Assembly: GCA_030604345.1 (NCBI GenBank)
Contig: JAUVWB010000017.1
Coordinates: forward strand, 1 to 12,831
From: Desulfofustis sp.
Lineage (GTDB): Bacteria; Desulfobacterota; Desulfobulbia; Desulfobulbales; Desulfocapsaceae
Length of the DNA: 12,831 bases
Direction: 5' to 3'
The notes under the pieces are model-generated. The model made no database searches. It worked only from the letters and a program-made list of their open reading frames with translations, and had not been told where the DNA came from. Within the stretch, counting starts at the first letter, position 1. The number at the start of each line of letters is the position of its first letter. Positions 7,172 to 12,831 of this stretch are shown here, piece after piece. The position numbers and the translations under genes were made by a program.

Positions 7172-7211
7172 TTGACAGGCTGCAAAGACGGTTACGTAGC
7201 ACCATTGACAG
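7172..7211 (+). promoter_or_regulatory. Candidate promoter region of the ABC importer operon
   Basis: A consensus -35 hexamer TTGACA occurs at 7172-7177, but no good -10 is found at 16-18 bases (best CGTAGC/TACGTA). The same heptamer TTGACAG is repeated exactly 33 bp downstream at 7205-7211, and a 10-bp palindrome CAAGGCCTTG lies at 7159-7168. The Shine-Dalgarno AAGGAGG (7220-7226) then precedes the ATG at 7231 by four bases. The promoter assignment is tentative. Confidence 0.3.
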
Positions 7212-7230
7212 ACCTTCATAAGGAGGAAGT

Positions 7231-8190
7231 ATGAAGCGGTTGGCTCTTGTTGCCGGGATCTGGTTCCTACTGGTTGGTACCGGTGTCGCCGGACCGTATC
7301 TGATCTCCGTCAACCAGTTTGTTGAACACCCCGCGCTGGACGCCGTCCTGCGCGGTTTGCAGGACGATCTGCAGGAGCATGGTGTCGCCGCAGACTTCAA
7401 GGTGCACAACGCCCAGGCCAATATGGGGACGGCGGTACAGATCGGCCAGCAGATGATCGGCGAGCGGGCCGATCTGCTTGTGGCCATCGCCACCCCGTCG
7501 GCGCAGGCCACCGTGCAGGCGCTACGCAAGGCGCCGAAAGATGTGCAACGGCCGCTGCTATTCACGGCGGTCACCGATCCGGTGGCAGCAGGACTGGTTG
7601 CTGCCTTTGATCGCCCGGGCGACCAGGTAACCGGCGTCTCCGATCTGCTGCCTCTGGCCGAACACCTGCAGATGATTGTCACCTACCGTCCGCAGCTCAA
7701 GCGGCTCGGTGTCCTCTACAACGCCGGTGAGGCCAATTCCAAGGCCACGCTTGCCGCCTTGCAGAGACTGGCTGAGCAGAACGGGGTCACGATTGTGGAG
7801 GCGACGGCCGCCAAGACGGCCGATGTCCATGCTGCGGCTAAGAGCCTGGTGGGCAGATGCGATGCGGTTTTCATCCCCACCGACAACACCATCGTCTCGG
7901 CCCTGGAGTCGGTGCTCAAAGTAGGGGGTGAAAACCGCTTACCGATCTTCGCCGCGGATGTGGACTCGGTGGCCCGCGGGGCGGTAGCCGCGATGGGATT
8001 CGATTATTATCAGCACGGGCGGCAGACGGGCGCCATGGCCCGCAAGATCTTGGCCGGCACGAAACCATCGGCGTTGCCGGTTGAGTACCAGCAGGAGCTG
8101 CAGCTGCATATCAACCTCAAGGCAGCCGAGGCGATGGGGGCCCCGGCGCCGCCGCAGCTGATCGACCGGGCCGCCAAGCTCTATCACTAA
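7231..8190 (+). CDS. Periplasmic substrate-binding protein of a Trp-type ABC importer
   Basis: Exported binding protein of 319 residues, PF04392-type. A signal peptide is visible (MKRLALVAGIWFLLVGTGVAG) with no lipobox Cys, so it should be a free periplasmic protein in a Gram-negative cell. The mature part shows the family landmarks in order: VNQFVEHPALD (27-37), NAQANMGTA, VAIATPSAQAT, FTAVTDPVAAGLV, GVSDLLP, GVLYNAGEANS, IPTDNTIVSALESV and MGFDYYQHGRQTG. Relatives in Gram-positive bacteria (TrpX) bind tryptophan; the ligand here is unproven and could be another aromatic or hydrophobic compound. It is the first gene of a three-gene operon, 16 bp before the permease, with a strong AAGGAGG. 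Confidence 0.93.
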   Translation: MKRLALVAGIWFLLVGTGVAGPYLISVNQFVEHPALDAVLRGLQDDLQEHGVAADFKVHNAQANMGTAVQIGQQMIGERADLLVAIATPSAQATVQALRKAPKDVQRPLLFTAVTDPVAAGLVAAFDRPGDQVTGVSDLLPLAEHLQMIVTYRPQLKRLGVLYNAGEANSKATLAALQRLAEQNGVTIVEATAAKTADVHAAAKSLVGRCDAVFIPTDNTIVSALESVLKVGGENRLPIFAADVDSVARGAVAAMGFDYYQHGRQTGAMARKILAGTKPSALPVEYQQELQLHINLKAAEAMGAPAPPQLIDRAAKLYH

Positions 8191-8206
8191 CGGGGATGGG
8201 CCTGGC

Positions 8207-9094
8207 ATGACCATGTCTGCGGCGCTCGGCGCTCTTGAACAGGGTCTGGTCTCCGGCATCATGGTGGTGGGTGTCTATCTGACCTTTCGCATTCTCGATT
8301 TTCCCGATCTCACCGTAGACGGCAGCCTGCCGCTCGGCGCCGCAATCTCCGCCGTGGCCATAACCGGTGGTGTAGCACCGTATGGAGCCTTGTTTCTGGC
8401 CGCCGCCGGCGGGTTCTTGGCCGGCGCGGTGACGGCCGTGCTCAATACCAAATTCAAGATTCTTCACCTGCTGGCTTCGATCCTGACCATGATCGCGCTC
8501 TATTCCATCAACATCAGGATCATGGGTGGGCCGAACATCGCCTTGATCGGTTCCAGCACCGTCTTCGATCCGCTCATCGGCCTCGGCGTACCCGGCCATC
8601 TGGCAGGTCTGGTCGTCTATGCGCTGTTCGCGGTGGCAGTAGCCGGGGCGCTCATCTGGTTTTTGAAAACCGCCTTCGGCCAGACGTTGCTGGCCACCGG
8701 GGATAATCCACAGATGATCACCAGCCTCGGCGTCAATACGCACCTGGTGATCATTGTCGGCGTCGGTCTGTCCAACGCGCTGGTGGCCCTGAGCGGCGCC
8801 CTGGTGGCTCAGAATCAGGGGGCGGCCGACGTGGGCATGGGGATCGGTACGATTATCGCCGGGCTGGCTTCGGTGATCATCGGCGAGACGATCTTCGGTG
8901 CCTCGACCGTCGTTCGGGCGGTGATAGCCGCGCTGCTTGGATCGGTGCTCTACCGGTTTGCCATCGCTCTGGCCTTGTCCCTTGATTTTCGAGGTTTTTC
9001 GTTCAGTCCCAGTGATCTCAACCTGATTACCGCGCTGCTGGTCATCGGTGCGCTGGTGGCGCCGCAACTCAGAGAAAAGGCGAGACGACGGTGA
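8207..9094 (+). CDS. ABC importer permease (TrpY-like, LIV-H/RbsC superfamily)
   Basis: Inner-membrane channel subunit of 295 residues with about eight hydrophobic segments. The N-terminus carries GALEQGLVSG and YLTFRILDFPDLTVDGS, very characteristic of permeases paired with PF04392 binding proteins. TGDNPQMITSLGVNT (166-180) is the cytoplasmic loop expected to contact the ATPase, followed by the conserved GTIIAGLASVIIGETIFG. The start is ambiguous: ATG at 8207 or 8213; neither has a clear Shine-Dalgarno, suggesting coupling to the upstream gene 16 bp away. The stop overlaps the ATPase start as GTGA. It presumably works as a homodimer. Confidence 0.93.
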   Translation: MTMSAALGALEQGLVSGIMVVGVYLTFRILDFPDLTVDGSLPLGAAISAVAITGGVAPYGALFLAAAGGFLAGAVTAVLNTKFKILHLLASILTMIALYSINIRIMGGPNIALIGSSTVFDPLIGLGVPGHLAGLVVYALFAVAVAGALIWFLKTAFGQTLLATGDNPQMITSLGVNTHLVIIVGVGLSNALVALSGALVAQNQGAADVGMGIGTIIAGLASVIIGETIFGASTVVRAVIAALLGSVLYRFAIALALSLDFRGFSFSPSDLNLITALLVIGALVAPQLREKARRR

Positions 9095-9885
9095 TCGAGC
9101 TCCAGGGATGCAGCAAGGAATTCAACCGGGGCGGGGTGAATCAGGTCCGAGCCCTCGACGATCTCAGTATCCGCATCGAGGACAGCGACTTCGTCACGGT
9201 GATCGGGTCCAACGGGGCTGGCAAATCGACGTTGCTCAATGCCATTGCCGGGACCTTTCGAGTCGATTCCGGCTCCATCGTCATCAACGGTCAGGAGGTG
9301 ACCCGGTGGCCGGAGTATCGGCGGGCCCGCCTGATAGCGAGGGTGTTTCAGGATCCTCTGCTGGGGACCTGCCCCTCCGCCACCATCGAGCAGAATCTGG
9401 CCCTGGCCTTGCGCCGCGGTCAACGACGCGGGCTCGGTCCCGGGGTGCGGACGCGGGACCGGCAACGGTTTCGAGAAGCCCTGCAGCCGATCGGGCTCGG
9501 CCTGGAGGAGCGGTTGCAGGATCGGGCCGGGCTTCTATCCGGAGGACAGCGGCAGGCATTGACCATGGTGATGGCGACGCTGGTGCGGCCTGACGTCCTG
9601 CTCCTGGATGAGCATAGCGCGGCGCTGGATCCGAAAACGGCCCAGCAGATTCTCGCTTTGACGGCCCGGATCATCGACCGCCAACGGTTGACCGCCCTGA
9701 TGGTGACCCATAACATGCGGCATGCGCTGGCCTTGGGCAACCGACTGATTATGCTCCATCAGGGAAGAATTATCCTCGACGTCTGCGGGGATGAGAAACG
9801 CCGGCTCGAGGTGGCCGACCTGCTGGAGCGGTTCTACCGCATTCAGGGCGAGGAACTGGCCAACGATTCCATGCTGCTGGCCTGA
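9091..9885 (+). CDS. ABC importer ATP-binding protein (TrpZ-like)
   Basis: Cytoplasmic ATPase of 264 residues that drives the importer. It has Walker A GSNGAGKST (39-47), Q-loop Gln87 (VFQDP), signature LSGGQRQ (149-155), Walker B VLLLDE (169-174) with catalytic Glu174, D-loop ALD (178-180) and switch His207 (VTHN). The segment RRGQRRGLGPGVRTRDRQRF (108-127) is Arg-rich and typical of this subfamily, as is the C-terminal DSMLLA. The start is GTG at 9091, giving a four-base GTGA overlap with the permease. It is the last gene of the operon; I see no strong terminator in the 56 bp before the convergent gene. Confidence 0.95.
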   Translation: MIELQGCSKEFNRGGVNQVRALDDLSIRIEDSDFVTVIGSNGAGKSTLLNAIAGTFRVDSGSIVINGQEVTRWPEYRRARLIARVFQDPLLGTCPSATIEQNLALALRRGQRRGLGPGVRTRDRQRFREALQPIGLGLEERLQDRAGLLSGGQRQALTMVMATLVRPDVLLLDEHSAALDPKTAQQILALTARIIDRQRLTALMVTHNMRHALALGNRLIMLHQGRIILDVCGDEKRRLEVADLLERFYRIQGEELANDSMLLA

Positions 9886-9941
9886 GTGGTCAACCCGTGA
9901 ATGGCGTCCTCCTCCATTCCAGATCAGGAGCCTGCCTGCTC

Positions 9942-11189
9942 TCATGGTGCGGTGAATAGCTCCCGCACGGTGGCCGGGATGGCACCTTTCGCGGTCAGCG
10001 TCCCGTCCGGAGAAACACGGTAGATGCCGAACCATTCCTCCGGATCTTCCGGTTGGTGGGCCGCCGAATCGGTGGGGGTCTCTCCGCTCTTCCACCATTC
10101 ATCGATAAATTCAAAAAAGGCCAGGCCGAAAATCTTCTCCCGGCCACGGGCGGTTCGAATATCCTGCCAGATTGAACGGTAGGTCTTCGCCACATCGTCG
10201 ATATCATGGCCGCCAAAGCCGGGCACCCACGGCTTCGGGGCGATCGGCGAGGTGGATAGGCCGACCTGGGTGACCAGGATCGGTCGGGTGGTTTCCGCCG
10301 CCAGTTGCTCCAGATACCCCTGGTACGCAGAACCGGTTACCGATCCCGGAGGAGACGTCCGGACACCGCGAGCGTAGGTATAGATGTTCAGGCAGATGAG
10401 GTCACCCATGTCGGGGACCAGGATGTCCGCCTCGCTCACCTCCAGGTCGGGACGGTCGGCAATTGGCCCGATGTGGGTCCAGCTGGTGTGGCAGTAGAGG
10501 TGCCGTTGGCCGTAGCGGCTCAACTCATAGGCCATCGCCTCGTCGACCAGTTTGGCCATGGCCACCTCCGCGGCGGTACGCCCGGTGACCACCAGATGGC
10601 TGCCGTGATAGTCTTTCACATCCGGGTGGCGGGCATTGGTGGAGGTAACGGCGGCGGCCTGCAACTCGTCGCCGATGGAGAAGAGGAGCAGACGGTCGGG
10701 ACGTCCCACCCGGTAGGTGTGATCGATGACCTCCTTGATATCGGCCAGGGTCTTGGCCTGGTAGGCGGGGTCGAGCAGGTCTTCCTGGTACGGCCAGATC
10801 CAGACATCCTGACCGTAGATCAGGTCGGAATGGTCGAGGGCGGTAAAGAATTCGGGGGGCATCAGTCGGGGAAACACATGCAGATAAGTGGCGCCAAGCC
10901 CGGTGATCATCTCCAGGTGCTTGGCGTAGCGCCCGTCATTGCCCGGAGCGGCCCCGTAAATCGGCGTCTCGCCCGGCAGAAAGGGTGAATACCCGATGCC
11001 ACGCAAAAACAGATCGGCCCCAGGCCGGTCCTGATCGATCAAGGTTGTTCCCCGGACGACAAAACGGATCGGTGACGGGGTGGTCGGTTTGATGATGGCG
11101 GTTTTGGCCGGTCCAGCGGTTGGCTTCAGCAGCAACCAGCCGACCATGGCCAGGCAAATGAGCAGCAACGACGGTTTTGCAGATACCAT
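9942..11189 (-). CDS. Secreted TIM-barrel glycosidase-like protein (clan GH-A type)
   Basis: Predicted exported protein of 415 residues: Lys5 then a hydrophobic stretch (8-21, LLLICLAMVGWLLL), a signal peptide or membrane anchor. FLRGIGYSPFLPGETP (61-76) resembles the start of the GH2-type catalytic barrel, where many proteins have a kG-(V/I)-(N/G)-Y-SP motif. LLLFSIGDELQ (167-177) looks like strand 4, with Glu175 as acid/base. The strand-7 segment PILVTQVGLS (303-312) has Gln308 where clan GH-A enzymes carry the nucleophile Glu. FGLAFFEFIDEWWK (354-367) matches the strand-8 FE-x2-DEWWK pattern of uncharacterised GH2-like proteins, often found near exopolysaccharide synthases. Substrate and activity are unknown. 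The ribosome site is weak. It starts 23 bp after the alpha/beta hydrolase stop, so the two are probably one operon. Confidence 0.75.
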   Translation of the reverse strand: MVSAKPSLLLICLAMVGWLLLKPTAGPAKTAIIKPTTPSPIRFVVRGTTLIDQDRPGADLFLRGIGYSPFLPGETPIYGAAPGNDGRYAKHLEMITGLGATYLHVFPRLMPPEFFTALDHSDLIYGQDVWIWPYQEDLLDPAYQAKTLADIKEVIDHTYRVGRPDRLLLFSIGDELQAAAVTSTNARHPDVKDYHGSHLVVTGRTAAEVAMAKLVDEAMAYELSRYGQRHLYCHTSWTHIGPIADRPDLEVSEADILVPDMGDLICLNIYTYARGVRTSPPGSVTGSAYQGYLEQLAAETTRPILVTQVGLSTSPIAPKPWVPGFGGHDIDDVAKTYRSIWQDIRTARGREKIFGLAFFEFIDEWWKSGETPTDSAAHQPEDPEEWFGIYRVSPDGTLTAKGAIPATVRELFTAP

Positions 11190-11212
11190 GATTCTCTGTT
11201 GCCCGCGGCGGG

Positions 11213-11683
11213 TTAGAAACGTAAGAGGTGTTGCCAGTCCAGGTCCTGAAAGGTGTGGTGGAGCAGATGATCGTCCTCGACAACCTGCGTCTCCAGGTTG
11301 GCAAAGGTTGCTTCTGCGGCAGGAATCACCAGCGACGGCGGGGTCACCGTATCGTGGCGGCCGATTACCAGCAGCGTTTCCATGGCCAGCTTGCTGGGCG
11401 GTGACCGGTACTCTTTGAAATGCAAGGCCGGGGCCAGCAAAATGAGCCGCTTACACCGTTCCGGTTGGTCTTTGGCCAGGCAGGTTGCCATCAGTCCGCC
11501 GAAACTCGAGCCGACGATGACCAGTTCGCTTTCATCGGCGACAATGCGATTGAGCCGTTCCAACCGCTCAGTGAGAGAACCGTCGAAATCGGGACGGAGC
11601 ATATCGGGGAATCGTTCGGCAAAAAAGCGTCCTTTCGTGCCAAATCCGGAAGAGTCGAGACCATGGAGAAAGAGTCTTTTCAC
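11213..11683 (-). CDS. YqiA-like alpha/beta hydrolase (GTG start)
   Basis: Small cytoplasmic serine hydrolase of 156 residues, probably an esterase; substrate unknown. It opens with MKRLFLHGLDSSGFGTKGRF, the beta1 strand and oxyanion HG-L-D-S segment of YqiA/UPF0227-like proteins. The nucleophile elbow is G-S-S-F-G-G (58-63) with Ser60; Asp111 (GRHDTVTPP) and His139 (EDDH) complete the triad. The open frame runs to a GTG at 11725, but the GTG at 11683 has CGAGG five bases upstream and matches the family start. The length is slightly short of usual (about 180-195), with a compact lid. It precedes the glycosidase-like gene. Confidence 0.85.
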   Translation of the reverse strand: MKRLFLHGLDSSGFGTKGRFFAERFPDMLRPDFDGSLTERLERLNRIVADESELVIVGSSFGGLMATCLAKDQPERCKRLILLAPALHFKEYRSPPSKLAMETLLVIGRHDTVTPPSLVIPAAEATFANLETQVVEDDHLLHHTFQDLDWQHLLRF

Positions 11684-12085
11684 GTGCACCTCGTGAGCTG
11701 AAAACCTCAAACATCGAAGGATCACCAGGGCGGAGGTTTTACCCGGCGTATCTCTTCAGCGACGCCGGTGGCCTTCTTTTACCCGCCGTCGCTTATGGCG
11801 GCTTGTTCAACAGGAAGCAGTATGCGCAGGAGACCAGGAAAGCTCACCGTTGTAAAGGAGAAAAAGCTGAAGGGTTCCGATTGCCTGGGGGCTCGGGGAG
11901 GGGCGGCAGGCCCCGACGACGATACGAGGAACGTTGAAGCAGCTTTCGGTTGGCGGTGGTGGTGCGAAAATTCGTTTCGGTGAAGGCCTTGACCTGTTAA
12001 TATCGCCTGCACATGGTAGCTATTGTCTCGTTACTATTCGGCCCGTTTAGACAACGGTAATATTTTTCTTCAGGAGTCACACCCC
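11684..12085. other. Structured gene-free region between divergent genes
   Basis: About 400 bases without a convincing gene; short open frames on both strands (for example 11768-11983 plus) lack ribosome sites and any recognisable protein. The region contains two hairpin-forming inverted repeats, 11743-11768 (CCGGCGT/ACGCCGG) and 11783-11801 (CCGCC/GGCGG). It also has a direct repeat TTTTACCCG-S-CGT (11737, 11777), five AGGA motifs between 11812 and 11930, a G-rich stem region (11883-11915), and a small hairpin with a T-rich tail (12043-12070). It presumably holds the promoters of both flanking genes and possibly a small RNA. Confidence 0.5.
12043..12070 (+). terminator. Small hairpin with T-rich tail just before the tandem-RHH gene
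   Basis: CCGTT and AACGG form a five-base-pair stem with a five-base loop, followed by TAATATTTTTCTT. This is the layout of a weak intrinsic terminator. It ends next to the Shine-Dalgarno CAGGAG (12071-12076), so it would either end a transcript from the preceding gene-free region or act in the leader of the downstream gene. The stem is short, so the call is tentative. Confidence 0.3.
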
Positions 12086-12676
12086 ATGAGCGACGAGCGG
12101 GAACATGTGGAACTACGGCTGGTTGCTCATGCCTCTTCGGTCGAGTTGCGAGGACGGCAGTCGGTGCGCACCACGTTCAAGCTGCCGCCCCGCTGCATCG
12201 ATGCCCTGAGCCTGCTGGCCGGTCAGTTGGGCATCAAGCAGAAGTCGATCGTCGATCATTTGGTGGACGACACCCAAACACTGCAAGCGTTGGCTCAAGA
12301 GGCGGTGCGGCGCCAGGATGCAGAAGGCCATCGGGTTGCCAAGACCTATGTCATTTCCCGGCGGACCCTGGAAAGCCTCGAGCAGGTGTCGAAACGCTTT
12401 CAGACCCCGCGGGACGCCTTGATTGAATCCTCCATCGAACGCATTATCCCGCTGCTTCGGGAAGAGAAACGAAAACATGAGCAGCGTAAACAATTACGTG
12501 ATAGGTTGCAGCGGCTGTTGCAGGAAAGTCGGGAGCTGTTGAAAAAGGCTGACGAGGTGCTGGAGAGTGACGATCCGGCGGCGGGACATGTTGCCCACAT
12601 GGTGCGGATGGTCGAGTCCGGATGTGCCGAGGTGGAGCAAATTATCGAGAAGGGCAAGCGCTTGGAAGACTTTTAA
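12086..12676 (+). CDS. Unrecognised protein: two ribbon-helix-helix-like units plus coiled coil
   Basis: Soluble, highly charged protein of 196 residues that I do not recognise as a named family. Two segments align without gaps: 29-66 (TTFKLPPRCIDALSLLAGQL...) and 86-123 (KTYVISRRTLESLEQVSKRF...). Each has a short beta-like stretch, an amphipathic helix, a turn and a second helix, the plan of a ribbon-helix-helix DNA-binding unit. Residues 124-160 (REEKRKHEQRKQLRDRLQRL...) form a strongly predicted coiled coil, followed by a second helix at 165-195. A single-chain RHH pair joined to a coiled coil would suit a DNA-binding or nucleoid-associated role, but this is inference. The start at 12086 is chosen for CAGGAG nine bases upstream; the frame is open to a TTG at 12023 without support. 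Confidence 0.7.
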   Translation: MSDEREHVELRLVAHASSVELRGRQSVRTTFKLPPRCIDALSLLAGQLGIKQKSIVDHLVDDTQTLQALAQEAVRRQDAEGHRVAKTYVISRRTLESLEQVSKRFQTPRDALIESSIERIIPLLREEKRKHEQRKQLRDRLQRLLQESRELLKKADEVLESDDPAAGHVAHMVRMVESGCAEVEQIIEKGKRLEDF

Positions 12677-12831
12677 ACGATGCCCTGGTGGTAGTGAGCG
12701 GCGAGGCAGATTGCCCTACGGTTTTCTGGCTATCTGGTAATACCAGTTGGTTGTCCTTGCTTTATTGCCGCTCATGCACTAATATGCTGGTGATATTATC
12801 CCCTATAGCACCAAGTATACCTTGATTTTCC
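12677..12831. other. AT-richer intergenic end of the window
   Basis: No gene is supported here. Base composition shifts toward A and T after about 12720. It contains the palindrome at 12734-12746, the candidate promoter after it, and an imperfect inverted repeat TGGTG/CACCA (12788-12792 and 12809-12813). A weak GGCA-GAT-TGCC stem (12704-12714) lies 27 bases after the upstream stop codon. Confidence 0.5.
12734..12746. promoter_or_regulatory. Operator-like palindrome CTGGTA-A-TACCAG
   Basis: A perfect 6-bp inverted repeat around one base, containing TGGT-N3-ACCA, the pattern bound by FadR-subfamily GntR regulators. A possible promoter follows (TTGCTT 12757-12762, 17 bases, TAATAT 12780-12785) and would read rightwards out of the window. 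The gene it might control is not visible. Confidence 0.35.

Noticed and set aside
8117..9067. 316-codon open frame on the minus strand
   Set aside because: It is antisense to the ABC permease; its translation is rich in Gly, Asp, His and Gln without any fold, while the permease has clear family motifs.
9886..9941. Bidirectional terminator between the ABC ATPase and the glycosidase-like gene
   Set aside because: Only four-base inverted repeats (GAGC/GCTC, ATGG/CCAT) are found and no T-run follows.
11887..11910. G-quadruplex in the G-rich run
   Set aside because: Only three runs of three or more G occur; the remaining runs are GG, and pairing with the following CCCC as a simple stem is more likely.
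11768..11983. 71-codon open frame in the gene-free region
   Set aside because: No Shine-Dalgarno, low-complexity Arg/Gly-rich translation, and it crosses the inverted repeats and G-rich stem.

Overview
The window looks like chromosomal DNA from a strict or facultative anaerobe, most likely a sulfate-reducing relative of Desulfovibrio or Desulfobulbus (Desulfobacterota). The reasons are a class I hybrid cluster protein whose metal ligands fall at exactly the residue numbers I recall for Desulfovibrio vulgaris Hcp, a rubredoxin-free flavodiiron protein beside it, GC-rich coding sequence, and an FNR/HcpR-type palindrome upstream. The lineage is an inference. I see no rRNA, tRNA, CRISPR array, insertion sequence or phage gene.

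Region 1 (1-4272) is a nitrosative/oxidative stress block. On the minus strand a flavodiiron NO/O2 reductase (2840 to 1659) is followed after 74 bp, which contain a perfect 11-bp hairpin, by hcp (1584 to beyond base 1; only the last couple of dozen residues are missing). Divergent from these on the plus strand, a tandem CBS-domain protein (3119-3739) overlaps by four bases an HPP-family membrane protein (3736-4272), a family that includes nitrite transporters in plants and cyanobacteria. A 14-bp palindrome, TTGAC-TTAA-GTCAA, lies between the two units and could coordinate nitrite handling with NO removal.

Region 2 (4303-7082) holds a hairpin terminator, a bacterioferritin that keeps its ferroxidase residues and haem-binding Met (minus), an aldo/keto reductase with a long C-terminal extension (minus), and a divergent glyoxalase II, gloB (plus). 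Iron storage and aldehyde/methylglyoxal disposal fit the stress theme of region 1.

Region 3 (7231-9885) is a tightly packed plus-strand ABC importer operon: periplasmic binding protein, permease and ATPase. It belongs to the PF04392-linked family that includes tryptophan (TrpXYZ) importers.

Region 4 (9942-11683) is a minus-strand pair: a small YqiA-like alpha/beta hydrolase with a GTG start, then a secreted TIM-barrel glycosidase-like protein in which the expected catalytic nucleophile appears to be Gln.

Region 5 (11684-12831) begins with about 400 bases without a gene but with several inverted repeats, a direct repeat and clustered AGGA motifs. It continues with an unfamiliar 196-residue protein that I read as two tandem ribbon-helix-helix-like units followed by a coiled coil, and ends in AT-richer intergenic DNA with a near-perfect operator-like palindrome.
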